Below, in pieces: positions 46,792 to 56,700 of a stretch of DNA of 64,000 nucleotides. The notes beneath the pieces are model-generated. The model saw nothing but the letters and a program-made list of their open reading frames with translations. It did no database searches and was not told the DNA's origin. The stretch's first letter is position 1. Every line of letters starts with the position of its first letter. Source of the stretch: Sulfuricurvum sp. (GTDB lineage: Bacteria; Campylobacterota; Campylobacteria; Campylobacterales; Sulfurimonadaceae). The position numbers were made by a program, and so were the translations under genes. Location of the stretch: positions 1 to 64,000 of the forward strand of contig NZ_JAUYFF010000008.1 in assembly GCF_030691015.1 (NCBI RefSeq), in the 5' to 3' direction.

Positions 46792-49700
46792 GTTTGTCGC
46801 TTTACTAGAGGGATTTAGTATTGACCATCTCAGATTTGGAGGGGTCAAAGTTGAGAAATTATACCTAAAATGGGACAAAGCCCTCCATATTAAAGCTGCT
46901 AAATTAGATTTTAGCGATGTCGTCGGCGACGATACCCCTCTGACGCTTAAGCCCCTCTCAAAATTGCCTCGTTACATCCAATGGATGGAGGGGTGGGTCG
47001 ATTCCATTCAAGTCAATGTTATTCAATATAAAAGTTTCAGAGGGTCATTGCATTTTGAAAAAAATAGTATCGGTAAAGTAACCCTAGGAGACGACACGAC
47101 TCGATGTGAAGGGACCCTTGATCTCAATGAGACCGATTTTCGCCTTGTATTGCCCTCTTGCCGCGTAAAAGAGGCAAATTTATCCGCCGTTCTCTCGATC
47201 AACCTAACCGATCAGAGCCTTCGTTCTGATATCGCTCTGAATCTCCCCGACACACCTCTTATTACCCTCTCCGCGTTAGGTGACATCGACACACTCCGTT
47301 TTTCTGCAAAACCACAGACAACGTTAAGTACGATCAAGCCGTTAATTGACTTTTTACATCTGGACCCCGAAGTGACCCCGTGGATAATCGACTATGCCAA
47401 AGCTTCATCTATTCGTATTAGCCGATTTGAGGGTCTGTTTCATTATGATCAGCCTGAAGAGCTTATTAAAAGTCTCAGAGCCGATGCTACCCTTATAGAG
47501 GGTGAGTACACTTTTGCAACCGGTTTTGAACCGATCCGTTCACCACGGATTGATCTCCGTTTTGCCCAAGGTAAACTTCACATATTCCCGCAAAACGGTA
47601 TTTTTTATACTCTTCCGACCGAAGCGAGTCGTGTCATTATCGATTTTACGACACCCCATACGATGTTAGATGTCTATATTAAAACCGCTCATGCTAAACT
47701 AAGTGATCCGATTTTATCCCTTTTAGAGTTCTACACTATCCATTTGCCGATCAAGCAACTCAAGGGGGAGTGTGACGTAGATTTACGTCTCTCCGTTAAT
47801 TTGCACAATTTTGATACCTCAGTAAATGGGGTCTTTAAACCGGGAAATTCTGAAATTCTTCTCGATCAAATCCCCCTCAAAACCGAGGGGGGAATTGTCA
47901 AAGTTGATCGTAACCATGTGACATTTGAAAACTTCATAGCCCATTACGGAGAGGATGTAGCGCATGCTCGGGTGGGGGGTGAATACAATGCCGCAACAGA
48001 GCGGGGTATTGTTTCTATCGATGCGTATGCCATCTCTCCGACAACAGGAGATTTAACCCTCTATGATCCCCTCGATCCGCTACGTGTTACTTACATCATC
48101 GCGCCCGATGGAGATGCCTTGCAGGTTAACAAGTCCCGATGGAACCTTTTAGGTGAAAAATTAACGATTGATGCGTTCCACGCGCCGTTTGATTATCATC
48201 GTGCTTACTCTGCCATCCGTTCCGTCCCTTTTAACCTCTCAGACAGTGTCAAAGGGAGAATCAATGCCACATTTGACGGTACCAAGAAACAAACGGATGT
48301 CTCAATGCGGTTACATAGCTTTAAACTCGGTGAAGTCGAACTTCATCAATCTACCTTTGATGTCGATTTGCATTACAGTAATAAAACGGCTCAATTGGAG
48401 GTAAAAAATCCTTCAGCATGGTCGGTACATCAACTTCCATTACTGATTTCCCCTTTCAACGCGACTCTTAAAAATGATCTTATAACGTTTGAACATATCG
48501 AAACGGTACTCGGCGATCTTTTCAAAGGAAATTTTTCCGGTACCTACCATATCGATACCGAAAAAGGGGCAATTCAGCTTAGTAATATGATACCCCTTAC
48601 CCCAAAAATGGTACCGATCATGGAAGCAAAAGAGTCGTTAGAGCTCTTAGTCGATACCAAAAATGAGTCGATTAAAATCGATGCCCCCTCTCTAAAAGCC
48701 CATTTTTCAACCGTTCCAAAGGGGTGGAAAATCGGCCTCGACGACATTTCGCGTCTCTCTAAAAAATCCCCGATTTTACGCCATTACAACATCAACAACG
48801 GATATTTGAACCTTTACTATACCGGAGAGAGCTCCCGCTATCACTTTAATGGAGAAATCGACTATGCGTATCCTCTTATGCTCGTAAATGATGAACCTGT
48901 ATCGCATTATCGATTTAGCGGATCTCATCAAAATAATATCTCCTCCATACGGGTAAATGACCGCCTCATCATCAACCATACACCGGATAATATTTATATC
49001 CGAGCCAACAATACCGGCCTTAATATGCCCGCACTGTTCAAATTTCTCTCTGCCCACAAAGAAGAGAGTGAGCCCTCATCTAAAAAAGAGGCTCCGACCC
49101 CTGTCCGTATACATGCGACCAATTCCTACTTGTATTTGATGAAAGGGAGAAAAATCGTCGCCGATCTCTTCGATGCGACATTGCAAAATGATAATTTTGA
49201 CGCGTCACTCCATCATATGAACGGATCTGCTATTCTCAAAATACGCAATGATCTTTTTTCAATTGACGGACAAGGGTTTAACGACAAATTTATGGAGCAT
49301 CTCTTTGCATTAAGCGATTTCAGCGGAGGGACATTTTCATTTGCCGCAAAAGGGAGAACCGATTCTTTTGATGGATTGATGCGGGTTGAAAATACGATTA
49401 TGAAAGATTATAAAGTGCTCAATAACGTATTGGCATTTGTTAATACCGTCCCCTCTTTAACCACGTTTTCTCTTCCGAACTATAACTCAAAAGGACTTCC
49501 CGTAGATGAGGGATACGCTCACTTTGCCTACCAAAAAGGGGTCGTTTCGGTGGATAACTTCACCCTGAATTCTCCTGAGATAAAAATAACCGGTACAGGA
49601 CGTGCCGATTTCAATACCAATCAGCTCGACGGGGTCTTAATGCTCAAAACCGATTTGGGCTCAGCTCTTGGAAAAATACCTATGGTGGGATACATTCTCC

Positions 49701-49870
49701 TAGGAGATGACGGCTCACTTTCTACTACCCTCACCCTCAGTGGAAAGCTGGATGATCCAAAAGTAGATACGGCTATCGCCAAAGAGATCGTTACCGCCCC
49801 CTTCAACATTTTGAAGCGAACGTTGGTTTATCCGTTTTTATGGATGATGGACGATAAGAAGGAAAAGTAG
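46700..49870 (+). CDS. AsmA/YhdP-like envelope protein (DUF3971-type)
   Basis: A 1056-residue protein with one N-terminal membrane anchor (SVLLFLVFTFFLGFFTFVAL) and a very long periplasmic beta-rich region. The C-terminal block is typical of the AsmA superfamily: ITGTGRADFNTNQLDGVL, GKIPMVGYILLGDDGS and LTLSGKLDDPKVDT. YhdP, TamB and YdbH of E. coli are proposed bridges carrying phospholipid to the outer membrane; a similar role is inferred. AGGTAGG precedes the ATG. The start lies inside the mltG reading frame on the other strand. Its stop is 1 nt from the stop of the convergent lolC/E gene. Confidence 0.88.
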   Translation: MKDTITTKIIPKTHKSVLLFLVFTFFLGFFTFVALLEGFSIDHLRFGGVKVEKLYLKWDKALHIKAAKLDFSDVVGDDTPLTLKPLSKLPRYIQWMEGWVDSIQVNVIQYKSFRGSLHFEKNSIGKVTLGDDTTRCEGTLDLNETDFRLVLPSCRVKEANLSAVLSINLTDQSLRSDIALNLPDTPLITLSALGDIDTLRFSAKPQTTLSTIKPLIDFLHLDPEVTPWIIDYAKASSIRISRFEGLFHYDQPEELIKSLRADATLIEGEYTFATGFEPIRSPRIDLRFAQGKLHIFPQNGIFYTLPTEASRVIIDFTTPHTMLDVYIKTAHAKLSDPILSLLEFYTIHLPIKQLKGECDVDLRLSVNLHNFDTSVNGVFKPGNSEILLDQIPLKTEGGIVKVDRNHVTFENFIAHYGEDVAHARVGGEYNAATERGIVSIDAYAISPTTGDLTLYDPLDPLRVTYIIAPDGDALQVNKSRWNLLGEKLTIDAFHAPFDYHRAYSAIRSVPFNLSDSVKGRINATFDGTKKQTDVSMRLHSFKLGEVELHQSTFDVDLHYSNKTAQLEVKNPSAWSVHQLPLLISPFNATLKNDLITFEHIETVLGDLFKGNFSGTYHIDTEKGAIQLSNMIPLTPKMVPIMEAKESLELLVDTKNESIKIDAPSLKAHFSTVPKGWKIGLDDISRLSKKSPILRHYNINNGYLNLYYTGESSRYHFNGEIDYAYPLMLVNDEPVSHYRFSGSHQNNISSIRVNDRLIINHTPDNIYIRANNTGLNMPALFKFLSAHKEESEPSSKKEAPTPVRIHATNSYLYLMKGRKIVADLFDATLQNDNFDASLHHMNGSAILKIRNDLFSIDGQGFNDKFMEHLFALSDFSGGTFSFAAKGRTDSFDGLMRVENTIMKDYKVLNNVLAFVNTVPSLTTFSLPNYNSKGLPVDEGYAHFAYQKGVVSVDNFTLNSPEIKITGTGRADFNTNQLDGVLMLKTDLGSALGKIPMVGYILLGDDGSLSTTLTLSGKLDDPKVDTAIAKEIVTAPFNILKRTLVYPFLWMMDDKKEK

Positions 49871-49871
49871 G

Positions 49872-51068
49872 CTATTCGTTTCGTAAAACGGTCAGAACAT
49901 CTACTTCAGAGGCTTTTTTCGCGGGATACCATGCAGAGAGAAGAACAATCACAAACGCACCGATAATAATCGAGAAGAAATCAATCACGCTCAAATCAAG
50001 CGGCAACGTCGAGGTAGGATAGACATCGGCAGGAAGGGAGATAATCTCAAAGGTTCCGAGAACCCACATCCCTAAGAAGCCTAAAATTGCCCCCGTCGTA
50101 ATCCCTAAAACACCGATCACGATCCCAAGAACCAAAAAGACCCGCTTCACCTCTTGCTTGGAGGCACCCAATGATATCAAGAGAGCGATTTCGCTTCGTC
50201 GGTTCATCACTGTCATCAATAGTGAGGAGATAATATTGATCGCGGCGATCAGGATGATGAGCATCAGAACGATGAAGAGTGACATCTTCTCCATTTTCAA
50301 CGCGGCAAAGAAGTTAGCGTTGTCTTCCCACCATCCCCGAATCGATACGGTATCGGGTAAAACCGCCGCAACCCGTGTGATATCAGCCTCAGGGTTAGAT
50401 GAGTGGATATGAATACCGTCGTAAAGGTTTTCAGGTATCCCTAAAATACGCTGCAGCGATTCCAAAGAGGTATAAGAGAACCCTTTGTCATAAGCACTGA
50501 GACCCGAATTAAACGTCGAAACGACTTCAAAACGTTTAATCTTCGGAGTGAGGGCTAAACCGCCCGGCTCCATTTGGGTGAATATATAGGTGAGTTTATC
50601 CCCATCGTTAACACCAAATTGCTCTTTGAGCGTTTGCCCCACCATAACCTGAAATGTATCGGGTACTCCCGATTGCAACCCTTCGGCTACGATACGGTTC
50701 ACCTTCGCTTCCTGGGCGAAATCGACACCGAAGAGATATCCCCCCTCCATCTGATCGCCGTTGCGGGAAAGTACCGCAGAGGTAACATAGGGGCTGAAAG
50801 AGAGATCAGGAAACTGGGTTCGGAGATTTTCAAGTAAAGCCGTGTCGCAGGTACCGTAAAATTTGGGCTGAATCGTGAGGGGATAGTTCATAACGGTGAG
50901 TTTTTTCTTGAACTCGTTGTCAAAACCGTTCATAAGTGCCATAGCGATGATAAGAACCATCACTCCAAGGGCGATTCCGGAGAATGCAAGGAGTGCGGAG
51001 AGGAAGATAAAAGGCTGCTCTTTGTCAAAGCGTAAAAACCGTTTGACAAGGTAGGAGACGATATTCAA
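49872..51068 (-). CDS. Lipoprotein-releasing ABC transporter permease (LolC/E type)
   Basis: Inner-membrane subunit that extracts outer-membrane lipoproteins and hands them to LolA. The 398-residue protein has an N-terminal helix, a large MacB-like periplasmic domain (about 50-255) and three C-terminal helices with the FtsX-type segment [25 protein letters not shown] single LolC/E-like permease is usual in this phylum. It overlaps secA by 4 nt. No LolD ATPase is in the window. Confidence 0.92.
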   Translation of the reverse strand: MNIVSYLVKRFLRFDKEQPFIFLSALLAFSGIALGVMVLIIAMALMNGFDNEFKKKLTVMNYPLTIQPKFYGTCDTALLENLRTQFPDLSFSPYVTSAVLSRNGDQMEGGYLFGVDFAQEAKVNRIVAEGLQSGVPDTFQVMVGQTLKEQFGVNDGDKLTYIFTQMEPGGLALTPKIKRFEVVSTFNSGLSAYDKGFSYTSLESLQRILGIPENLYDGIHIHSSNPEADITRVAAVLPDTVSIRGWWEDNANFFAALKMEKMSLFIVLMLIILIAAINIISSLLMTVMNRRSEIALLISLGASKQEVKRVFLVLGIVIGVLGITTGAILGFLGMWVLGTFEIISLPADVYPTSTLPLDLSVIDFFSIIIGAFVIVLLSAWYPAKKASEVDVLTVLRNE

Positions 51069-53632
51069 GAGGCAAATACCCCTTTTTTTGGTCCTGACTT
51101 ACCGCAGCAGTTTTTGTATTTGAGACCGCTTCCGCAAGGACACTCTTCATTACGGGCAATTTTTTTCTCTTCACCCTCATGCTCTTGGTGATTGAGGCTC
51201 ATTCGAAACGCTTCTTGCTTCTTTTCAAGCTCCATTTGACGGGCAAACGCTTCGGCCTCTTCTTCTGCATTATCCACTTTAAAACGGATAATATGAAGGG
51301 TTTTAATCGTATCGTATTTGATTGTCTCGACCAGCTCGCTAAAGAGGTTATAACTCTCTTTTTTGTACTCGACCAACGGATCTTTTTGGTTGTAGGCACG
51401 AAGGCGGATACCTGTTTTCATACTGTCCATTTGATACAAGTGTTCACGCCACGCAGTGTCGAGGGTTTTTAGGTAAATCTCCCGCTCGATCTCGCTTCGT
51501 AGTTTCTCATCGACCACCGACATTTTTGCGTCGTATTGAGTTTTTAATGCAGAGAGTAAAATATCGTGAATCGGATCGAATGATTTCTCACCAAAGAGTG
51601 AAACATCGATATCGGCATTCATCTCCTCTTTGATCGTCAATACAAGGCGCTCAAGATCGATCTCTTCTTCCGAAATCCCCTCAAAAATACCGCAATAAGT
51701 CAACGTACGATCAACATAGTCACGACGGATCAGATCAATTTTATCCGCAATTGCAAACGTCGGGTCAAGCAGCTCTCCACGGAATTTATAGACAATTTTA
51801 CGTTGCTCGTTAGCGACATCATCATATTCAACAATATTTTTACGCCCTTCGAAGTGCATGTTTTCCACTTTTTTCTGCGCTTTTTCAACGGCACGGGTAA
51901 CCATAGACGATTCGATGTACTCACCGTCTTCAACACCCAAACGTTCCATAATCGATTTGATCTTGTCAGAGCCGAAAATACGTAAAAGGCTGTCTTCGAG
52001 TGAAAGATAAAATTGAGACGTTCCCGGATCGCCCTGACGCCCTGCACGACCGCGCAGCTGGTTGTCGATACGGCGATTTTCATGCCGCTCCGTTCCGAGA
52101 ATATAAAGTCCGCCGAGGGCTTTGATCTCATCACTGACTTTGATATCGACCCCACGACCTGCCATGTTGGTCGCAATGGTAATTGCCCCCTTCTCACCGG
52201 CATTTTTGATAATCTCACCCTCTTGGGCATGATTTTTCGCATTCAATACCGTATGGGGAATTTTCTCCGCTTTGATAAGGTGGTGAAGTTTTTCCGATTT
52301 TTCAATCGATGCCGTACCGATCAAGATCGGCTGACCTTTGGCATGCAACTCTTTTACTTTGATAATAACTGCTTCAAATTTTTCGGCTTCCGTTTTGTAA
52401 ATCAAATCATTCAAATCTTGACGGATAACGGGAACGTTTGTCGGAATGGAGATAACATCGAGGTTATAAATTTGGGCAAACTCGGTCGCTTCGGTTTGTG
52501 CCGTCCCTGTCATACCGCCGATTTTGGAGTACATACGGAAATAGTTTTGATAAGTGATATCGGCGAGAGTTTGAGTCTCTTCTTTGATGATGACCCCCTC
52601 TTTCGCCTCTAATGCCTGATGAAGCCCCTCAGAGTAGCGACGCCCTTCAGAGAGACGTCCCGTAAACTCATCGACAATTACGATTTGACCCTCTTGAATA
52701 ACGTAATCGACGTCACATTCAAAAATGTAGTTTGCTTTTAACGCCTGATCGAGATGGTGTGAGAGACCTGAATTTTCAATACTGTAGAGGTTGTCCACTC
52801 CGAAAAGCTCTTCGGCACGCCCTATCCCCTCTTCGGTAATGAGGATTAGACGGTCTTTTTCATCAACGGTGAAGTGTTCCTCTATAACAAGTGCTTTCGC
52901 TACCGCATCGGCACGAGTATAGTTTTCCAACGTACGGTTTGTCGGCCCTGAGATAATAAGCGGTGTGCGGGCTTCATCGATCAGAATCGAGTCAACTTCA
53001 TCGACGATAACATACGCATGACCACGCTGAACCATATGCTCTTTACTGTAAGTCATGTTATCGCGAAGATAATCGAATCCGAACTCATTATTCGTACCGT
53101 AGGTAATATCGCATCCGTACTGCTCACGCTTCGAGGCCGGATTGTAACCGCTCTCTACCAAAATACCGGTGGAGTAGCCTAAAAAGGAGTAAAGCTCAGA
53201 CATCTGAGTTCCATCACGCGAAGCGAGATAATCATTAACGGTGACGACATGAACCCCATTGGCGGTCATAGCGTTCAAGATAACCGCGAGAGTAGCAACA
53301 AGAGTTTTCCCCTCCCCCGTTTTCATCTCGGCAATGCGCCCCTCGTGCAGTACCATTCCACCGATGAGCTGAACGTCAAAATGACGCATCCCCAAAACAC
53401 GTTTACTCGCTTCACGGGTAATCGCAAACGAATCAACCAATACGGCATCTAATGTTTTCGCATGACTCCGTACGGACTCTCTGAGTGCACTAAACGCTTC
53501 TTGGAGCTCACTGTCACTTAAGGCTGAGAAATGGGATTCGCGAGCGTTGATTTGAGCTACACGTTTGATATATTTTTTGATTTCGTGATCATTCTTGGTA
53601 CCGAAAATTTTTCCGAGGAACGTTTGGAGCAT
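51065..53632 (-). CDS. secA: Preprotein translocase ATPase SecA
   Basis: Motor driving secretory proteins through SecYEG. The 855-residue protein has Walker [15 protein letters not shown], the DEAD-type [22 protein letters not shown], the second helicase domain with [10 protein letters not shown] and [10 protein letters not shown], and the C-terminal zinc motif [15 protein letters not shown] for SecB or lipid contact. GAAGG lies 6-10 nt before the ATG. It is divergent from lolA, and its 3' end is coupled to the Lol permease, which groups secretion and lipoprotein sorting. Confidence 0.98.
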   Translation of the reverse strand: MLQTFLGKIFGTKNDHEIKKYIKRVAQINARESHFSALSDSELQEAFSALRESVRSHAKTLDAVLVDSFAITREASKRVLGMRHFDVQLIGGMVLHEGRIAEMKTGEGKTLVATLAVILNAMTANGVHVVTVNDYLASRDGTQMSELYSFLGYSTGILVESGYNPASKREQYGCDITYGTNNEFGFDYLRDNMTYSKEHMVQRGHAYVIVDEVDSILIDEARTPLIISGPTNRTLENYTRADAVAKALVIEEHFTVDEKDRLILITEEGIGRAEELFGVDNLYSIENSGLSHHLDQALKANYIFECDVDYVIQEGQIVIVDEFTGRLSEGRRYSEGLHQALEAKEGVIIKEETQTLADITYQNYFRMYSKIGGMTGTAQTEATEFAQIYNLDVISIPTNVPVIRQDLNDLIYKTEAEKFEAVIIKVKELHAKGQPILIGTASIEKSEKLHHLIKAEKIPHTVLNAKNHAQEGEIIKNAGEKGAITIATNMAGRGVDIKVSDEIKALGGLYILGTERHENRRIDNQLRGRAGRQGDPGTSQFYLSLEDSLLRIFGSDKIKSIMERLGVEDGEYIESSMVTRAVEKAQKKVENMHFEGRKNIVEYDDVANEQRKIVYKFRGELLDPTFAIADKIDLIRRDYVDRTLTYCGIFEGISEEEIDLERLVLTIKEEMNADIDVSLFGEKSFDPIHDILLSALKTQYDAKMSVVDEKLRSEIEREIYLKTLDTAWREHLYQMDSMKTGIRLRAYNQKDPLVEYKKESYNLFSELVETIKYDTIKTLHIIRFKVDNAEEEAEAFARQMELEKKQEAFRMSLNHQEHEGEEKKIARNEECPCGSGLKYKNCCGKSGPKKGVFAS

Positions 53633-53715
53633 TAAAAGCCTTCATTATGAACAGTATTGAAAAAGTCGCTGATTTTAGCATACGAAATCTATTGTTTTGG
53701 TTAATGAGCTTAGGG

Positions 53716-53721
53716 TACAAT
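53716..53721 (+). promoter_or_regulatory. -10 box of lolA
   Basis: TACAAT 29 nt upstream of the GTG start of lolA gives a short leader that contains AAGGAA. It lies in the 118-bp divergent gap shared with secA. Confidence 0.4.
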
Positions 53722-53750
53722 GTCAATATTACACAATTGAAGGAATTTAT

Positions 53751-54266
53751 GTGCGTTTTTTACCACTTCTTTTTGCTCTGAGCCTCACCCTTGCGGCGTC
53801 ACCGAAAGAGATCAACTCTTTTAACGGAAAATTTGTTCAAACCATTATCGACGATAACGGAAAAAAGATTGTGTACAGCGGTGAACTTTGGGCAAGCAAG
53901 CCACAAAATGCCCTTTGGGTCTATCAAAAGCCGATCCAAAAAAGTGTTTACATCAACGCTCAGAAAATCACCGTTATTGAACCGAGTATCGAGCAAGTCA
54001 CCCTCCGAACTCTGGATGAGGAGATCGACTTTTTGCAGATAATTCAAAAAGCTAAAAAAGTGGATAACGAAAAATATTCCGCTACGGTAAAAGGGCAAAC
54101 CTATACGGTTACTTTTAAAAATGACCTCTTAAATTCTATCAGTTACACCGATGGATACGATAACCGTGTTACGATCCTTTTTAACAACCCTACACAAAAC
54201 AAACCGATTGACTCGGGCAAATTCAAGCCCTCTATCCCCTCAGAGTACGACATTATCAAAGGTTAA
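53751..54266 (+). CDS. lolA: Outer-membrane lipoprotein carrier protein LolA
   Basis: Periplasmic shuttle carrying lipoproteins from the Lol permease to the outer membrane. I choose the GTG at 53751, giving 171 residues with signal peptide RFLPLLFALSLTLAAS and AAGGAA 6-11 nt upstream. The ATG two bases earlier is out of frame and stops soon, and the longer in-frame start would place extra polar residues before the signal. The mature part has the LolA pattern SFNGKFVQTI and GELWASKPQNALWVYQKP. Its stop overlaps that of the CDF gene (TTAA). No LolB is seen, as usual in this phylum. Confidence 0.9.
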   Translation: MRFLPLLFALSLTLAASPKEINSFNGKFVQTIIDDNGKKIVYSGELWASKPQNALWVYQKPIQKSVYINAQKITVIEPSIEQVTLRTLDEEIDFLQIIQKAKKVDNEKYSATVKGQTYTVTFKNDLLNSISYTDGYDNRVTILFNNPTQNKPIDSGKFKPSIPSEYDIIKG

Positions 54267-55180
54267 TGGTGGCGGCAACGCTCCAATACCGTATCTCTGC
54301 CGTCTCTGCCTACTTCGCATTGAAACGTTGTATGAGCAATCCCGATATCTTCTAGCGCATGCGTCAAATCATGGAGAATACAGTTCGTTTCGCTTAGCAT
54401 TAAGTCCTGATGAAAATTGAGTCGTGCTTCGAGAAATACCGTCTCATCGTCCAACTGCCACAGATGGATATGATGAATACTCTCGATCGCGTCAAACTCT
54501 TTTACTTTTTCGACAATCGCTTCCACACTAATATGCTCAGGTGAAAACTGCATCAGCATCCCCCCTGATTCACGCACAATCCCGTACGATGAGCGGATAA
54601 GGTAAAACGAAATCAAGAGCGATAACAGCGGATCGATCCAATACCAACCGTAAAAATAGATCATAGCCCCACCCGCCAATACGGCAAAAGAGGTCATCAA
54701 ATCCCCCATCAGATGCAAATAGGCCGATCGGATATTAAGGTTATGACCCGCATCGCGGTGAAGGAGCCAAGCCGATAGTCCGTTAACCGCAATTCCCAAT
54801 GCCGCAAGCCCCATCACCCAGGTAGACTCAATCGCTTGAGGTGTAATAAAACGTTGAATCGATTCAATAATGAGGTAAATCGAAACAGCAATCAGTACCG
54901 AAGCATTGAAGAGAGCGGCAAGGATTTCGGCACGTTTAAAACCGAATGTTTGAGTGAGACTTTGAGGTCGATGTGAAAGTCGATGGGCATAATAGCTGAT
55001 GATGAGGCTCATCACATCACTAAAGTTATGCAATGCGTCGCTCAGCAATGCCAATGACCCTGAGAGTATTCCGCCTATAAACTGCGCTACCGTAATAAGA
55101 AGGTTAAGGACAACGCTAAAAAGAAGCTTTCCTCCGCTAATGCTACTGTCGTGGTGATGATGATGGTGATGATGTTCCAT
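54263..55180 (-). CDS. Cation diffusion facilitator metal exporter
   Basis: Six-helix inner-membrane antiporter exporting Zn(II), or related divalent metals, in exchange for protons. The protein of 305 residues begins with a natural run of eight His (MEHHHHHHHHDSS), a metal-binding loop of the CzcD/ZitB group. Transport-site motifs are DALHNFSD in helix II and HLMGDLMTS in helix V, followed by a C-terminal cytoplasmic domain with HIHLWQLDDETVFLEARL. An upstream in-frame ATG at 55219 would add 13 residues; neither start has a strong ribosome-binding site. Confidence 0.9.
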   Translation of the reverse strand: MEHHHHHHHHDSSISGGKLLFSVVLNLLITVAQFIGGILSGSLALLSDALHNFSDVMSLIISYYAHRLSHRPQSLTQTFGFKRAEILAALFNASVLIAVSIYLIIESIQRFITPQAIESTWVMGLAALGIAVNGLSAWLLHRDAGHNLNIRSAYLHLMGDLMTSFAVLAGGAMIYFYGWYWIDPLLSLLISFYLIRSSYGIVRESGGMLMQFSPEHISVEAIVEKVKEFDAIESIHHIHLWQLDDETVFLEARLNFHQDLMLSETNCILHDLTHALEDIGIAHTTFQCEVGRDGRDTVLERCRHH

Positions 55181-55325
55181 AAATAAACTGTCCAAATTGA
55201 AATTGAGAAACTTTATCATAAGTAGCTTGTATTTGCCTAAATGTTACCCAATAGTTACTGTATAAAAATTATCCTTTCAACTGAGTAAGAAACTTTTTCT
55301 TGCTACACCTGATAAGGAGTCTCCC

Positions 55326-55970
55326 ATGACAGTCGGAACGAATTACAGTTCATACACGTCATACGGTTCTTCGACCTCTTCAACTGAAAAAACGTCTAAA
55401 CCGAATTTTGAAGAGATCGCGGCAGAGATGCTAAGCAGCATGGATACAGATGGTGACGGTTCTATTAGCTCCACTGAGTTTACTACTGCAGCTTCCAACA
55501 ACTCAAATGCCGGCGATATCTTTTCTCTGCTCGATACCGACAGCAGCGGCAGTATGAGTACCGAAGAGTTTGTAACGGCACTTAAAAACATGAAGCCGCC
55601 TGAACAGTCTCAGGGGGAAAGTGAAGGGGGAATGCCACCTCCACCGTCTGGCGGAATGCCCCCTCCACCACCACCGAGTGAATCATCATCCTCTTCCTCA
55701 GAGAGTGAAAGCACAAATGAGATTTTCTCCGCACTCGATACCAATCAAGACGGAACGATCAGTTCTGAGGAGTTTATGGCACTGTTTGAAGAGAAATCTT
55801 CTGAGAGTACAACCGCTTCTACAGAAACGGCCTCAACTGCCTCGACAGAGACAGAAACCGATGACGCATTTAAAACGATGCGTAATGATATGCTTCAAAA
55901 AATTCTCTCCTACTATGGCAGTAATGCCTCTTCAAGCAACTCCACCTCCCTCTTAAGCATCAGTGCTTAA
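55326..55970 (+). CDS. EF-hand calcium-binding protein with Pro-rich linker
   Basis: A 214-residue acidic, Ser/Thr-rich protein. Three EF-hand loops are visible: residues 40-51 (MDTDGDGSISSTEF, complete), 70-81 (LDTDSSGSMSTEEF) and 138-149 (LDTNQDGTISSEEF). A Pro/Gly linker (about 102-117, with runs of four and six Pro) and a Ser-rich tract separate loops two and three. There is no classical signal peptide, so it is cytoplasmic or exported by another route. Function is unknown. AAGGAG precedes the ATG. It ends in a terminator and is followed by a two-component system whose kinase has a similar Pro-rich stretch. Confidence 0.85.
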   Translation: MTVGTNYSSYTSYGSSTSSTEKTSKPNFEEIAAEMLSSMDTDGDGSISSTEFTTAASNNSNAGDIFSLLDTDSSGSMSTEEFVTALKNMKPPEQSQGESEGGMPPPPSGGMPPPPPPSESSSSSSESESTNEIFSALDTNQDGTISSEEFMALFEEKSSESTTASTETASTASTETETDDAFKTMRNDMLQKILSYYGSNASSSNSTSLLSISA

Positions 55971-55973
55971 GCA

Positions 55974-56002
55974 AACATGCCCTATTGGGCATGTTACTTT
56001 TT
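55974..56002 (+). terminator. Rho-independent terminator after the EF-hand gene
   Basis: AACATGCCC - TATT - GGGCATGTT is a perfect 9-bp stem beginning 3 nt after the stop codon, followed by ACTTTTTATTT. It separates the EF-hand gene from the response regulator. Confidence 0.85.
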
Positions 56003-56019
56003 ATTTACTTACTCCCCGA

Positions 56020-56025
56020 TATAAT
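56020..56025 (+). promoter_or_regulatory. -10 box of the response regulator gene, possible leaderless start
   Basis: TATAAT ends 6 nt before the ATG at 56032, so transcription should begin at or beside the start codon. No Shine-Dalgarno sequence is present in the remaining bases. Confidence 0.5.
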
Positions 56026-56031
56026 CGATTT

Positions 56032-56700
56032 ATGATACAGGTTTTAATGATCGAAGATGATGTTGAGCTAGCACAGCTGTTACAATCACGCCTCTATAAA
56101 GATGAGATTGAGGTTACCATCGCCCCCACTCCGCTGGAGGGACTCACCCTTTTCCAAACAAAGCAGTTTGATCTTTTGGTACTTGATCTCTCACTCCCGC
56201 AGATGGACGGGATGGAGATTTGCCGCCTGATCCGCCAAGAGAGTGCCATCCCTATAATCATCTCCTCCGCACGCTCCGACATACGGGATAAAATGATGGG
56301 ATTCTCACGCGGTGCGGATGATTATCTCCCCAAGCCTTACGATCCGCAAGAGCTTATATTTCGGATCGATGCCATTATGCGGCGTCTTCACCCCACACTC
56401 CCTAAAAAGTTTGCCCCTTTCGAAGTGGATGAGAACAGGCACGAGATTACCCGCCACGGCATACTCTTGCGCCTGACACAAGCCGAATACGATATCGTTT
56501 TATATATGATTAAAAAAGATCGCTACGCTATTTCACGCGAAGAGCTGCTGATGAATATCGGCTCGATTAAATTTGAGAGCAGTCTCAAAAGTATCGATGT
56601 CATTATGGGACGTATCCGCCAAAAAATCGGTGATGATCCCAAAAATCCCCATTACATAGTCTCGGTACGAGGTGTAGGATACAAATTTGTCAATGAATAA
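56032..56700 (+). CDS. OmpR-family response regulator
   Basis: A 222-residue regulator with an N-terminal receiver domain (IEDD acidic pocket, phospho-acceptor Asp in LLVLDLSLPQMDG, Lys in LPKPYDPQEL) and a C-terminal winged helix (SREELLMNIGSIKFESSLKSIDVIMGRIRQKIG). The start at 56032 is chosen because it gives a normal receiver N terminus; the longer open frame would run back through the terminator and EF-hand stop. It overlaps the kinase gene by 8 nt, forming a typical pair. Target genes are unknown; the neighbouring EF-hand and barrel genes are candidates. Confidence 0.93.
   Translation: MIQVLMIEDDVELAQLLQSRLYKDEIEVTIAPTPLEGLTLFQTKQFDLLVLDLSLPQMDGMEICRLIRQESAIPIIISSARSDIRDKMMGFSRGADDYLPKPYDPQELIFRIDAIMRRLHPTLPKKFAPFEVDENRHEITRHGILLRLTQAEYDIVLYMIKKDRYAISREELLMNIGSIKFESSLKSIDVIMGRIRQKIGDDPKNPHYIVSVRGVGYKFVNE

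Noticed and set aside
52013-52612. 199-codon open frame on the plus strand
   Set aside because: Antisense shadow of secA with Phe/Arg/Asp-rich low-quality sequence.
55154-55180. Run of eight His codons suggesting an engineered tag
   Set aside because: It is the natural N-terminal metal-binding loop of a CDF exporter, followed by a complete transporter; no vector sequence is present.
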